Part shown: positions 1 to 9,022 of the stretch, one piece after another | How the letters are laid out: every line of letters starts with the position of its first letter | Numbering within the stretch: position 1 is the first letter of the stretch | Origin: Ralstonia mannitolilytica | GTDB taxonomy: Bacteria; Pseudomonadota; Gammaproteobacteria; Burkholderiales; Burkholderiaceae | DNA: 64,000 nt | NCBI RefSeq assembly: GCF_905397375.1 | Contig: NZ_CAJPVG010000001.1 | Coordinates: forward strand, 248,001 to 312,000 | Reading direction: 5' to 3' | The notes under the pieces: model-generated | What the model was told of the DNA's origin: nothing | What the model saw: only the letters and a program-made list of their open reading frames with translations | Databases searched by the model: none | Program-made: the position numbers and the translations under genes

Positions 1-930
1 CACAGGCACCATCATCAGGCCCGCCTGCAACGGCGAATACCCCAGGCTCACCTGCAGCAGCAGCGGGATCAGGAACGGCATGCCGCCGCTGCCGATGCGC
101 GCAAACAGGTTGCCCAGGATGCCGATGGAAAAACTCGGGATCCCGAACAGCGTGCGCGGAAACAGCGGCCCCACCACACGCCCAGCGTGCAGCCAGTACG
201 CCGTGAGCGCCGCCAGCCCGAAGATCAGCAGCACCAGCACCGTGGCATGCTGGAAGCCCAGCTCCGACAGCCCGTCGAGCGAGAACGACACCGCCGCCAT
301 GCCGAAGGCCAGCATCAGGTAGCCCGACCAATCGAAGCGGCTGTCGTCGTCGGCCCGCACGTCCGGCATCACCTTGAGCGTGACCAGCGCGCCCACCACC
401 CCGACCGGTATGTTGATGAGGAAGATCCAGTGCCACGACACGGCCTGCACCAGCCAGCCGCCGAGCGTCGGGCCGATCAGCGGGCCGATCAGCCCCGGGA
501 TCGTGACGAAGCTCATGGCGGGCAGAAACTGCTCGCGCGGCACCACGCGCAGCACCGTCAGCCGCCCGACCGGCATCAGCAGCGCACCGCCCACGCCCTG
601 CACCACGCGCGAAGCAATCAGCATGGTCAGGCTGCGCGACTCGGCGCACAGCAATGACCCGATCGTGAACAGGAAGATGGCCACGAAGAACATGCGGCGC
701 GTGCCGAACCGGTCGGCCAGCCAGCCCGACGCGGGCATCAGCATGGCGGTCGTCAGCGTGTAGGCGATGATGACCGACTGCATCTTCAGCGGGCTTTCCG
801 ACAGACTGCGCGCCATGGCGGGCAGCGCCGTGTTGACGATGGTGGAATCCAGCGTCTGCATGAACAGCCCGATGGCCACCAGCCAGAGCAGCGGTTGAAG
901 CGACTTGTCGACGGAAACGGAAGTGGACAT
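1..930 (-). CDS. MFS drug exporter, DHA2 family, MdtD-like (partial)
   Basis: The gene runs off the left edge, so only the first 310 residues are visible. The product begins MSTSVSVDKSLQPLLWL and reads as a 14-TM proton-driven exporter of the EmrB/QacA (DHA2) type. Near residue 25 it carries the antiporter signature FMQTLDSTIVNTALP, followed by the loop GWLADRFGTRR and RVVQGVGGALLMPVGR. These match the E. coli MdtD pattern from memory. The role is probably extrusion of small toxic compounds across the inner membrane. It is divergent from fumC with about 165 bp between the starts. The C-terminal half and substrate cannot be judged. Confidence 0.85.
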   Translation of the reverse strand, partial: MSTSVSVDKSLQPLLWLVAIGLFMQTLDSTIVNTALPAMARSLSESPLKMQSVIIAYTLTTAMLMPASGWLADRFGTRRMFFVAIFLFTIGSLLCAESRSLTMLIASRVVQGVGGALLMPVGRLTVLRVVPREQFLPAMSFVTIPGLIGPLIGPTLGGWLVQAVSWHWIFLINIPVGVVGALVTLKVMPDVRADDDSRFDWSGYLMLAFGMAAVSFSLDGLSELGFQHATVLVLLIFGLAALTAYWLHAGRVVGPLFPRTLFGIPSFSIGILGNLFARIGSGGMPFLIPLLLQVSLGYSPLQAGLMMVPV

Positions 931-1097
931 GGGCGGGTCGGTACGTGCGGCGCAACCGCCATTGTGGCGCGCCTGGGATGCGCCCGCAAACGATGTTCCC
1001 GGCCGGCGCGACCCCTCGTCCATCCGCCCTGTCGCCAACAAGGGCTCTGGAGCCTGCCTATACTGGAGCGTTCGTCCCAGTCACCTTCCTCCTTGCC

Positions 1098-2483
1098 ATG
1101 ACCACCCGAACCGAACGCGACACCTTTGGCCCGATTGAAGTCCCGGCCGATCACCTGTGGGGCGCCCAGACACAGCGCTCGCTGCAGAACTTCGACATCG
1201 CGGGCGACCGCATGCCGCGCGAACTGATCGACGCGCTTGCTCGCATCAAACGTGCCAGCGCGGCCGTCAACCAGCGCCTCGGGCTGCTGCCCGCCGACAA
1301 GGCCAACGCCATCATTGCCGCTGCCGACGAAGTCATTGCCGGCAAGCACCCGAACGAGTTTCCCCTCGTGGTGTGGCAAACCGGTTCGGGCACGCAGACC
1401 AACATGAACATGAACGAGGTGCTCGCCAACCGCGCCAGCGAACTGCTCGGCGGCGAGCGCGGCGAAGCCCGCCTCGTTCACCCGAACGATGACGTGAACC
1501 GCAGCCAGTCGTCGAATGACGTGTTCCCGACCGCAATGCATGTGGCCGCCGTGACGGCCATCACGCATCACCTGATCCCGTCGCTGCGCACGCTGCGTGA
1601 AACGCTCGCCCGGAAGGCGGCGGATTTCGACGACATCATCAAGATCGGCCGCACGCACCTGCAGGACGCCACGCCGCTGACGCTCGGGCAGGAATTCTCC
1701 GGTTATGTGGCCCAGTTGCAGCACAACGAAACGCACCTGAACGCCACGCTGCCGCACCTGTGCGAGCTGGCACTGGGCGGCACGGCTGTGGGTACCGGCC
1801 TGAACGCGCCGGCCGGCTATGCAGAGCAGGTGGCCGAAGAGCTGGCGCAACTGACCGGCCTGCCGTTCGTCACGTCGCCAAACAAGTTCGAGACCATGGC
1901 GTCGGCCGACGGCCTCGTATTCGCGCACGGTGCGCTGAAGACGCTGGCCGCCAGCCTCACCAAGATCGCCAACGATGTCCGGTGGTTGGCCAGCGGCCCG
2001 CGCAGCGGCCTGGGCGAACTTTCCATCCCCGAGAACGAGCCGGGCTCCTCCATCATGCCGGGCAAGGTCAACCCCACGCAGAGCGAAGCGTTGACGATGC
2101 TGTGCGCGCAGGTGTTCGGCAACGATGTCGCCATCAACGTCGGTGGCGCCTCGGGCAACTTCGAGCTGAACGTGTTCCGCCCGATGATCGCCTACAACTT
2201 CCTGCATAGCGTGCGCCTGCTGGCCGACGGTATGCGCAGCTTCAATGACCACTGCGCCGTGGGCATCGAACCGAACCGCGACCGTATCGACGAGCTGGTG
2301 CAGCGCTCCCTGATGCTGGTGACGGCGCTCAACCCGCATATCGGCTACGACAAATCGGCGCAGATCGCCAAGAAGGCGCACAAGGAAGGCACCAGCCTGC
2401 GCGAAGCCGCCCTGGCGCTCGGCTATGTCACGCCCGAGCAGTTCGATGCGTGGGTGCGGCCAGAGAACATGGTGGGCCGCTAA
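1098..2483 (+). CDS. fumC: class II fumarate hydratase FumC
   Basis: This is a 461-residue, iron-independent fumarase interconverting fumarate and L-malate in the TCA cycle as a cytosolic homotetramer. The family signature GSSIMPGKVNPTQSE is present in the C-terminal half. The N-terminal TERDTFGPIEVPADHLWGAQT and the GSGTQTNMNMNEV segment are typical of FumC, and the length is normal. The start at 1098 (MTTRTERDTFG) gives the usual FumC N-terminus; the open frame extends further upstream but without family similarity. No obvious Shine-Dalgarno precedes it. The diguanylate cyclase follows 100 bp downstream. Confidence 0.96.
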   Translation: MTTRTERDTFGPIEVPADHLWGAQTQRSLQNFDIAGDRMPRELIDALARIKRASAAVNQRLGLLPADKANAIIAAADEVIAGKHPNEFPLVVWQTGSGTQTNMNMNEVLANRASELLGGERGEARLVHPNDDVNRSQSSNDVFPTAMHVAAVTAITHHLIPSLRTLRETLARKAADFDDIIKIGRTHLQDATPLTLGQEFSGYVAQLQHNETHLNATLPHLCELALGGTAVGTGLNAPAGYAEQVAEELAQLTGLPFVTSPNKFETMASADGLVFAHGALKTLAASLTKIANDVRWLASGPRSGLGELSIPENEPGSSIMPGKVNPTQSEALTMLCAQVFGNDVAINVGGASGNFELNVFRPMIAYNFLHSVRLLADGMRSFNDHCAVGIEPNRDRIDELVQRSLMLVTALNPHIGYDKSAQIAKKAHKEGTSLREAALALGYVTPEQFDAWVRPENMVGR

Positions 2484-2583
2484 ATCATCCGACACGGGCC
2501 CACAGCCTGCGACGCGTGGCGTATCCTTCCTCCTTTTCCATTGCCCGTTTCAAGCGCGCCGGCCCGGCCGGCGCCCCTTGCGC

Positions 2584-3630
2584 ATGAAACCCGCTCCCAT
2601 CCCGAAGAACGAACCCGAACGTCTTGCCTCGCTGCAAGACATGCTGCTGCTCTCTACACCCGACGAGGAGTTGTTCGACCGCGTCACGCGCACGACCAAG
2701 CGCGTGTTTGACGCCCCGATCGTGCTCGTGTCGCTCATCGACGCCCAGCGTCAATGGTTCAAATCGTGCATCGGCCTGAGCGTGCGTGAGACGCCGCGCG
2801 ACATCTCGTTCTGCGGCCATGCCGTGGCCGAAGAGCAGATGCTGGTCATTCCCGACACCCAGGCCGACCCGCGCTTTGCCGACAACCCGCTCGTGACCGG
2901 CGCGCCGCATATCCGCTTCTATGCGGGGCGGCCGGTCAAGAATCTGGCCGGCTATGCCGTCGGTACGCTCTGCGTGATCGACCAGAAGCCGCGGCCATTT
3001 GAACAGGCCGAGCGGGAACTGCTCAATGACCTGGCCAGCTGGGTGGAATCGGGTTTTCGCGAGCGCGAGCTGAGCGAAACGCAGCGCTCCATCCTGACCG
3101 AGCTGCAGGTGGCACGCCACGAGAGCCTGACCGACCCGATGCTGAGCATCTGGAACCGGCGCGCTGCGATGGAGCTGCTCACGCGCGAATGCGGCCACGC
3201 CATGCTGCACGGGCAACCGCTTTCCTTGCTGGTGGTGGATGTGGACCACTTCAAGCGCGTGAACGATACCTACGGCCACCCCGCCGGCGATGCCGTCCTG
3301 GTTGAGATCGCACGCGCCATGCGCGTGAATTCGCGCCCCGCCGACGCGGTGGGCCGCTACGGCGGCGAGGAATTCCTGGTGGTGCTGCCGGATACGACCA
3401 CACTGCAGGCCGCCGGCATTGCCGAACGACTTCGCAGCGCGGTGGAATCGCTGGAGATCGCCACGCCAGAAGCCAACATCCGCTGCACCATCAGCGTGGG
3501 TCTGGCAAGCTGCGAGCCGGGGAAGAACGCGTGCACGCCCGCAGACCTCATCATGCGTGCCGATGCCGCCCTGCTGGCGGCCAAACGGCTGGGGCGCAAT
3601 CGCGTGATATTCGACGGCCAGCCGGTGTAA
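2584..3630 (+). CDS. GAF-GGDEF diguanylate cyclase
   Basis: This 348-residue cytosolic protein probably makes cyclic di-GMP. An N-terminal GAF domain (about residues 20-165, with the typical FDAPIVLVSLIDAQRQWFKS) is followed by a short helix and a GGDEF domain. The active-site motif is GGEEF near residues 260-264. It is preceded by RPAD at the correct spacing, a product-inhibition I-site, so both catalysis and feedback control look intact. There is no transmembrane segment. The GAF ligand is unknown. The gene ends one base before the end of the convergent speH gene. Confidence 0.9.
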   Translation: MKPAPIPKNEPERLASLQDMLLLSTPDEELFDRVTRTTKRVFDAPIVLVSLIDAQRQWFKSCIGLSVRETPRDISFCGHAVAEEQMLVIPDTQADPRFADNPLVTGAPHIRFYAGRPVKNLAGYAVGTLCVIDQKPRPFEQAERELLNDLASWVESGFRERELSETQRSILTELQVARHESLTDPMLSIWNRRAAMELLTRECGHAMLHGQPLSLLVVDVDHFKRVNDTYGHPAGDAVLVEIARAMRVNSRPADAVGRYGGEEFLVVLPDTTTLQAAGIAERLRSAVESLEIATPEANIRCTISVGLASCEPGKNACTPADLIMRADAALLAAKRLGRNRVIFDGQPV

Positions 3631-3631
3631 C

Positions 3632-4057
3632 TCAGTTTGACGCGGGCGCTGTCCCGCGACGAACGATGCGCACATCAACCCGTTGCGGTGCCAACGCGCG
3701 CTCGAACACCGCGCGCGCGGCATGCGTCGTGCCGGTGCCGCACATGAATGCGTCGATGGCGGCAAAGCCGTGCTCGGGCCAGGTGTGAATCGAAAGGTGC
3801 GACTCAGCGAGCAGCAACACGCCTGTCACGCCGCCCTGCTCGCCGACGGGCAAACCCGTGCGCACGGAATCGAAGCGATGCAGGTGCGCATGCAGGATGG
3901 TCGCGCCGAGCGCATCGGCCGCATCGCGCAGCGCGGTTTCGAGCGCCGCCGCATCGCGCAGCAGCGCCGGTGCCACGCCGTAAAGATCGAGCAGAAGATG
4001 CTCGCCCACGGCGGCGGAGGCCTCCTCCGCAGACAGCGCTGCGTCGGTCCGCGTCAC
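3632..4057 (-). CDS. speH: S-adenosylmethionine decarboxylase proenzyme, class 1B
   Basis: This 141-residue pyruvoyl enzyme makes decarboxylated AdoMet, the aminopropyl donor for spermidine. The self-cleavage site is visible in LLAESHLSIHTWPEHG: the chain is cut between Glu and Ser, and the Ser becomes the pyruvoyl group. The length fits the short SpeH type. The start is GTG, and its bases overlap the stop of the small upstream gene (GTGA, 4054-4057), implying translational coupling. It is the last gene of a three-gene run with the DUF4178 gene. The matching aminopropyltransferase lies 3.4 kb away on the other strand. Confidence 0.93.
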   Translation of the reverse strand: MTRTDAALSAEEASAAVGEHLLLDLYGVAPALLRDAAALETALRDAADALGATILHAHLHRFDSVRTGLPVGEQGGVTGVLLLAESHLSIHTWPEHGFAAIDAFMCGTGTTHAARAVFERALAPQRVDVRIVRRGTAPASN

Positions 4058-4242
4058 TTGTGGCCCCCGCTGAAACCGCCGCCATAGCCGCTACCGCCCG
4101 AAGAACCGCCCCAATAGGACGACCCGCCCGTGCTACTGCTGCCGTACGACGGCGTGCGCGGCGCGGCAAAGCCGGCCTTCCAGTCCATATACGTCGCGCC
4201 GATCACCACGGCCACGGCATAGAGAACGAACCAGTTCTTCAT
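4054..4242 (-). CDS. small glycine-rich membrane protein
   Basis: This 62-residue protein begins MKNWFVLYAVAVVIGATY, a single hydrophobic segment, and continues into a tail of Gly, Ser and Tyr repeats ending GGGFSGGHK. No family is named with confidence; small proteins with such tails recur beside DUF4178 genes (a DUF4247-like assignment is possible but untested). The ATG overlaps the DUF4178 stop (ATGA) and its stop overlaps the speH GTG, so three genes are tightly coupled. It is short and easily missed, but the overlaps on both sides make it credible. The function is unknown. Confidence 0.7.
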   Translation of the reverse strand: MKNWFVLYAVAVVIGATYMDWKAGFAAPRTPSYGSSSTGGSSYWGGSSGGSGYGGGFSGGHK

Positions 4243-5687
4243 TCCCCGCCCCCAATCTTGGCGACCAGCCACGCCGGCACCAGCAACAGCAGCGCCGCGA
4301 AGAACGTGATACCGAACACCGAACCCGGCGCCATGAAAAACGGCACGAGGTTCAGCAGACCAAGCAGCACGCACGCGACCACCGCCACCGTCATGTAGTT
4401 CGACGACGATGCCTTGTCGGGCTCGGCGACCACCTTGCCGAACCACGCCTTGATCTGCGCGGCGCTGACCGGCGTGCTCTTGGACCACGTCAGCTCATGC
4501 GCGTCGCTCTCCGCCGCGAGGCTTTCCTCGCCTGCGGTGTATTCGACTACGCGCGTCTGGTCACCCGATCGGACACGCCAGTTGAAGGCGCCAGCGGCAT
4601 ACGTCACGCGCGAGGTGTAATCCTCATCGCGGGCGTAGACCTTGCCGTCGAGCACCGCGGTGCGGCCGTCGCGCTGGGTGGGCCAGCGGTCGAGCACGTT
4701 GGCGCGGAACCAGCCGTCATCGGCTTCGATCATCCAGCTGAAACCGCGCTTGGGCGTGTACAGCAGATATTCAAACCATTCGCCGCCGCCGTCGACGACC
4801 GTGCGACGCATCACGCCGATCACCTGCCACTGCAGGCCGTCGATGAGCGCCTTGTCGCCCAGCTCGAGCGTGGTGGCGACCTGCGGCACCGAGCGCGCGC
4901 GCGCAATGATGTCGCCGCGCGGCGTGGCCGCATCGATGGCCGCGCCGCAGCCGGGGCAGAGCACATGGCCGGTCACGCCGGGGCTGAACGGGATCGACGT
5001 GCCGCACTGCGGGCAATCGAGATTCGTGAGCTTGCCCGGGACGCGGCCCGCGGTTTCCTTGATCTCGGCGTCGGTGCGCAGAAGCTGGCACTTGAGCACC
5101 TCGAGCGTGGTGGCTTCACCCACGTAGAGCGTTGGCGCCGTACCGTCGGAGTAGTCCAGCGTGATGAAAGCGTCTTCTCTGCGGCCATCGGCCACGCGTG
5201 CATGCCAGCCTTCGCCCACGCGCAACGGCAATTCGCCCTGGCCCCCGGTGCAATCGGCTTCACGCACATCGGACAACACGTACTGCTTGCCCTCGGCGTC
5301 GTACAGCTGCCCCGGACGCAGCGCCTCGAAGGCGACCGCATTGGCGGGCGTGCCGCGCGCGAACGTCATCGTGATCTGCCCGGACGCTTCGGCCAGCCAG
5401 CCGTCGGTGCCGTCGTCGAACAGTACATACCACTCGTTCCAGAAGCCCGCGTCGTAGCGCAGCTGGATGCGGCCGACGACGGTGAACGCCTTGTTCTTGT
5501 AGCGCCCGGTGGTGCCGATCTGCACGCGTGCGTAGTCCTCGAGCACGGCAGACATCTTGCCGATGTCGGAAAGCGTCTCGCCGTCGCGCAGGAGCGTGCT
5601 TTTGCAGAAGCTGCACACCGCCATGACGGCCGCGGCAGACTTCAGTTCCACCGGCGCGCCACACGCCGGGCAGTTGGCATGAAACAT
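4239..5687 (-). CDS. DUF4178 protein with two zinc ribbons and C-terminal membrane segments
   Basis: This 482-residue protein has an N-terminal zinc ribbon (Cys at 6, 9, 25, 28), a first DUF4178-like beta-rich domain, and a second ribbon near residues 224-247 (CPQCG and CPGCG). A second DUF4178-like domain follows, with FEYLLYTPKRGFSWM and DGWFRANVLDRWP. The C-terminus holds two hydrophobic stretches (VAVVACVLLGLLNLVPFFM and the following segment). It is probably membrane-anchored with the domains in the cytosol. No enzymatic activity is known. It heads a three-gene run with the small membrane protein and speH and sits downstream of the SPFH gene, separated by a terminator hairpin. Confidence 0.85.
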   Translation of the reverse strand: MFHANCPACGAPVELKSAAAVMAVCSFCKSTLLRDGETLSDIGKMSAVLEDYARVQIGTTGRYKNKAFTVVGRIQLRYDAGFWNEWYVLFDDGTDGWLAEASGQITMTFARGTPANAVAFEALRPGQLYDAEGKQYVLSDVREADCTGGQGELPLRVGEGWHARVADGRREDAFITLDYSDGTAPTLYVGEATTLEVLKCQLLRTDAEIKETAGRVPGKLTNLDCPQCGTSIPFSPGVTGHVLCPGCGAAIDAATPRGDIIARARSVPQVATTLELGDKALIDGLQWQVIGVMRRTVVDGGGEWFEYLLYTPKRGFSWMIEADDGWFRANVLDRWPTQRDGRTAVLDGKVYARDEDYTSRVTYAAGAFNWRVRSGDQTRVVEYTAGEESLAAESDAHELTWSKSTPVSAAQIKAWFGKVVAEPDKASSSNYMTVAVVACVLLGLLNLVPFFMAPGSVFGITFFAALLLLVPAWLVAKIGGGE

Positions 5688-5722
5688 GGTCAGGTCGTTC
5701 GATTGCGCAAAAGATTGCGCAG

Positions 5723-5750
5723 AAAAACGGGCGGCTTGCGATGCCGCCCG
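5723..5750 (-). terminator. Rho-independent terminator after the SPFH gene
   Basis: Read on the minus strand, an 8-bp GC stem (CGGGCGGC / GCCGCCCG, 5728-5735 with 5743-5750) closes a 7-base loop and is followed by TTTTT. It lies just after the stop of the SPFH gene and 36 bases before the DUF4178 start. The SPFH and DUF4178 genes are therefore probably separate transcripts or joined by partial read-through. Confidence 0.8.
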
Positions 5751-5775
5751 GTCATCCGATCAGCGGGGCCGGGGC

Positions 5776-6819
5776 TCAGCCTCCGGTCAGCGCCTTGAGC
5801 ACAGCAGCCTTGCCGGCGTCAAAGTCGGCCTGCGTGATGAGGCCCTTGTCGAGCAGTTCCTTGAGCTTGGCCAGGCGCGCGGTGGGGTCATCCGCTGCAG
5901 GAGCCGCGGGTGCGGCGGCAGCGGCAGGTTGAGCCACCGCACCGCCGGCGTTGCCCTGCACCGCCGTGCGCAGGCTGTCGGCCATCGCCTGGCCCATCGC
6001 CAAGCCGGCTGCCAGGCCGGCGCCCGTGCCCGCGATGCCGCCCTCGTTGCGTGCCGCCAGCGGCAGCGATTCGGCCGTCTGGTATTGCGTGAAGCGCTGC
6101 ATGTCGCCGGTCATGTCCATGCTGATGCGGCGGTCCAGCGCGGCCTGCAGTTCGTCCGGCAGCGTGACGCTGGACACCTGGAAGCTGTCGAGCGCCAGGC
6201 CGTACTGCGTGAACTGCGGCAGCAGCGCCTCGCGCACCTTGTTCGACATCAGCATCTGGTTGGCGGCCAGGTCCAGGAACGGCACACCGGATTCGCCAAA
6301 CGCCGTGGCCATCGCACCCATGATGACGGGGGCAAGTTGCGCCTCGACTTCATCCACGGTGTAGATGTCGCGCGTGCCGCTCACCTGCTGATAGAACAGC
6401 TTCGGGTCGGCCACGTGGTAGGCGTACACGCCAAACGCGCGCAAGCGGATCATGCCGAAATCCTTGTCGCGCACCGTCACGGGCTGCGGCGTGCCCCAGC
6501 GGCGGCCGAGCTGCTGGCGGGTGCTGAAGAAGTAGACGTCGGACTTGAAGGGGGACTCGAACAGCTTGTCCCAGTTCTTGAGATACGTGAGAACGGGCAG
6601 CGTCTGCGTGGTCAGCTTGAAGGTGCCCGCGCTGAATACGTCGGCGATCTGGCCTTCGTTGACGAACATCGCCATCTGCGAGTCGCGCACGACCAGGGTG
6701 CCGCCGTTCTGGATTTCCATGTCCTGCATCGGATAGCGCCAGGCGAGCACGCCGTCTTCGCTTTCCGTCCATTGCAGGATGTCGATGAACTGCTTCTTGA
6801 TGAAACTGGACAGGCTCAC
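5776..6819 (-). CDS. SPFH/band-7 protein with C-terminal SHOCT domain (YdjI-like)
   Basis: This 347-residue protein starts at GTG with a strong AAGGAG eight bases upstream. Residues about 20-215 form an SPFH (virion-core/YdjI type) domain with GGTLVVRDSQMAMFVNEGQ and DFGMIRLRAFGVYAYHV. An Ala-Gly-Pro-rich linker (about 255-305) leads to a SHOCT helix pair (DPTARLAKLKELLDKGLITQADFD). SPFH proteins oligomerise on membranes as scaffolds, so a role in envelope organisation or stress is inferred. It is 49 bp downstream of the DUF350 gene on the same strand and is closed by the terminator at 5723-5750. Confidence 0.88.
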   Translation of the reverse strand: MSLSSFIKKQFIDILQWTESEDGVLAWRYPMQDMEIQNGGTLVVRDSQMAMFVNEGQIADVFSAGTFKLTTQTLPVLTYLKNWDKLFESPFKSDVYFFSTRQQLGRRWGTPQPVTVRDKDFGMIRLRAFGVYAYHVADPKLFYQQVSGTRDIYTVDEVEAQLAPVIMGAMATAFGESGVPFLDLAANQMLMSNKVREALLPQFTQYGLALDSFQVSSVTLPDELQAALDRRISMDMTGDMQRFTQYQTAESLPLAARNEGGIAGTGAGLAAGLAMGQAMADSLRTAVQGNAGGAVAQPAAAAAPAAPAADDPTARLAKLKELLDKGLITQADFDAGKAAVLKALTGG

Positions 6820-6868
6820 AGCAAACTCCTTCGCGATGATTCGCGGGGCAGGAACAATCAGGACAAGG

Positions 6869-7267
6869 TCACGACAGGCATGCCGCGTTGATCACGCCAA
6901 CGGCCAGCGCGCTCACGCCAAACAGCATACCGGCGGCGATGTTGTTGTGCTCGATCTGCAGCCGGTAGTCCGGCATCAGACGCGTGAGCACCAGGAAGAC
7001 GATCAGCTGCACCACCGACGCCATCACCGCCCAGAACAGGAACGGCACCAGGCCATCGGCATGCGTGATGCTCGACGCGATGGTCAGCACGAAGCCGAGC
7101 AACGCCCCGGCCAGCGACAGCGCCGCGGCGATATTGCCTTCGCGGATCAGCTTGAACTCGTCATACGGCGTCAGGCGCAGGTAGACGAAGAAGAAGCCGG
7201 AAAACACCACGGCGCCCGCCAGCAGGTGCGAGGCATAGGCGATCACGGAAGCGGTCATGTCAGGCAT
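6869..7267 (-). CDS. DUF350 (YjfL-type) inner-membrane protein
   Basis: This 132-residue protein has four hydrophobic helices, with a pattern typical of DUF350: HLLAGAVVFSGFFFVYLRLTPYDEFKLIREGN near the start and a GALLGFVLTIASSI helix. The function of the family is unknown. An alternative start three codons downstream (7258) is equally possible, and neither has a clear ribosome site. It is divergent from the aminopropyltransferase gene and leads the SPFH gene, with which it probably forms an operon. Confidence 0.88.
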   Translation of the reverse strand: MPDMTASVIAYASHLLAGAVVFSGFFFVYLRLTPYDEFKLIREGNIAAALSLAGALLGFVLTIASSITHADGLVPFLFWAVMASVVQLIVFLVLTRLMPDYRLQIEHNNIAAGMLFGVSALAVGVINAACLS

Positions 7268-7444
7268 GGAAAGGGGCCGTGCAGTACTTGGGTGGCGCCA
7301 CTATAGCGGCTGATGCGCCGCTTGCGTACCCCCCGATGCGGCCCTGCACCGGTCGGCTCGCAGGCCGGGAAAAAAGGCGGCACAATCGCGCTCGCCTTGG
7401 CATCCGCCGTTTGTTAACGCCCGTTCATTTTCCATCTTCGCAGC

Positions 7445-9022
7445 ATGTCGACGCCGCAGCCTGACGCCACATACGAACCCAAGCAGCCAGCCGGCCGCGG
7501 CAATGCCCTGCTGGTCCTCGCCGTCTTCGTGGTGGCCTCGTGCGGGCTGGCGTACGAATTGATTGCCGGGGCATTGGCTTCGTATCTGCTGGGCGATTCC
7601 ATTCTGCAGTTCTCTTCCATCATCGGCGCCTATCTGTTTGCCATGGGCATCGGCTCATGGCTCTCGCGCTACGTGGCCGACGACGCGCTGCTCGCCCGCT
7701 TTGTCGATCTGGAATTGCTGGTCGGTCTGTTTGGCGGCGTGTCCGCTGCTGCGCTGTTTGCGTTGTTTGCGCTGGAATCGGCGCCGTTCCGGCTGGTGCT
7801 GTACGCGCTGGTCACGGTGATCGGCGTGCTGGTCGGCATGGAGATCCCGCTGGTGATGCGCATGCTGCATCGCCGGCAGGCCAAGTTTTCCGATCTCGTC
7901 AGCCGCGTGCTGACGTTCGACTACCTCGGTGCGCTGGCGGTGTCGCTGTTGTTTCCGCTGGTGCTGGCGCCGCGCCTGGGGCTGGTGCGTACCGGCTTCC
8001 TCTTCGGCCTGTTCAATACGGCGATTGCGGTCTGGACCCTGTGGCACTTCCGCACCGAGCTGGCGCTCACGGCGCGCATGCGCACGGCGATGGCGTGGCG
8101 CGCCGGCGCAGTGACAGCGGCATTGCTTGCGGGCTTTGGCGCATCGGACAAACTCACGCATTGGTCGGAACGCGCGCTCTTCGGCGACGAGATCATCCAC
8201 GCGATTTCCTCGCCGTATCAACGGCTGGTGGTGACGCGCTGGAAAGACGACCTGCGCCTGTACATCAACGGCAACCTGCAGTTTTCCTCACGCGACGAAT
8301 ACCGCTATCACGAAGCGCTGGTGCTGCCCGCCCTGGAATCGGTGCGCGGTGCGCGGCGCGTGCTGGTGCTGGGCGGCGGCGACGGCCTCGCGCTGCGGCA
8401 GATCCTGAAGTACCCGCAAATCGAGCACGTCACGCTGGTCGACCTGGACCCGCGCATGACGAACCTGTTCTCGCACGCCGAGGCACTGGTCGCGCTCAAT
8501 CAGCATGCGTTCAGCGACCCGCGCGTGACCGTGGTCAACGCCGATGCAGCGCAATGGATGCAGACGGCCACCGACATGTTCGACGTGGCCATCGTCGATT
8601 TTCCGGACCCGTCCAACTTCAGCATCGGCAAGCTGTATTCGGTGCCGTTCTACCGGTTGCTGTCGCGCCATGTGGCGGATACAGGCCTGGTCGTCATTCA
8701 GGCCACGTCGCCCTATTTCGCGCCGCGTTCGTACTGGTGTGTGGATGCGACGCTGAAGGAAGCCGGCTATCGCACGTGGCCCTACCACGCGCTGGTGCCG
8801 TCGTTTGGCGAATGGGGCTTCATCCTGGCCGCACCGGGCCGCGCGGATTTCAAACCGCCTACGTCGTACCGCGTGCCGACGCGCTTCCTGGACGCCGACA
8901 CCACGCACCAGATGTTCAGCTTCGCGCCCGACATGCCGCACCCGCAGGTGGAACCGAACCGGCTGAACAACCAATCGCTGGTGCGGTATTTCGAAGAAGA
9001 CTGGCACGGCGTGCTGCGCTGA
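7445..9022 (+). CDS. speE: membrane-anchored polyamine aminopropyltransferase (spermidine synthase)
   Basis: This 525-residue two-part protein has about seven transmembrane helices in residues 20-240, then a soluble spermidine-synthase domain. The methyltransferase-like fold shows VLVLGGGDGLALRQILKYP (binding of decarboxylated AdoMet), VDLDPRM and the catalytic DFPDPSNFSIGKLYS segment. It should transfer aminopropyl groups to putrescine or a related amine, possibly at the membrane face. Canonical SpeE has no membrane part and is about 290 residues, so this is the long membrane subtype. Its TGA shares bases with the ATG of the next gene (TGATG), implying coupled translation. Confidence 0.92.
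   Translation: MSTPQPDATYEPKQPAGRGNALLVLAVFVVASCGLAYELIAGALASYLLGDSILQFSSIIGAYLFAMGIGSWLSRYVADDALLARFVDLELLVGLFGGVSAAALFALFALESAPFRLVLYALVTVIGVLVGMEIPLVMRMLHRRQAKFSDLVSRVLTFDYLGALAVSLLFPLVLAPRLGLVRTGFLFGLFNTAIAVWTLWHFRTELALTARMRTAMAWRAGAVTAALLAGFGASDKLTHWSERALFGDEIIHAISSPYQRLVVTRWKDDLRLYINGNLQFSSRDEYRYHEALVLPALESVRGARRVLVLGGGDGLALRQILKYPQIEHVTLVDLDPRMTNLFSHAEALVALNQHAFSDPRVTVVNADAAQWMQTATDMFDVAIVDFPDPSNFSIGKLYSVPFYRLLSRHVADTGLVVIQATSPYFAPRSYWCVDATLKEAGYRTWPYHALVPSFGEWGFILAAPGRADFKPPTSYRVPTRFLDADTTHQMFSFAPDMPHPQVEPNRLNNQSLVRYFEEDWHGVLR

Noticed and set aside
786..2495. 569-codon open frame on the minus strand over fumC
   Set aside because: It is a high-GC shadow of fumC and the exporter; its sequence is Arg/His/Gln-rich with no family pattern.
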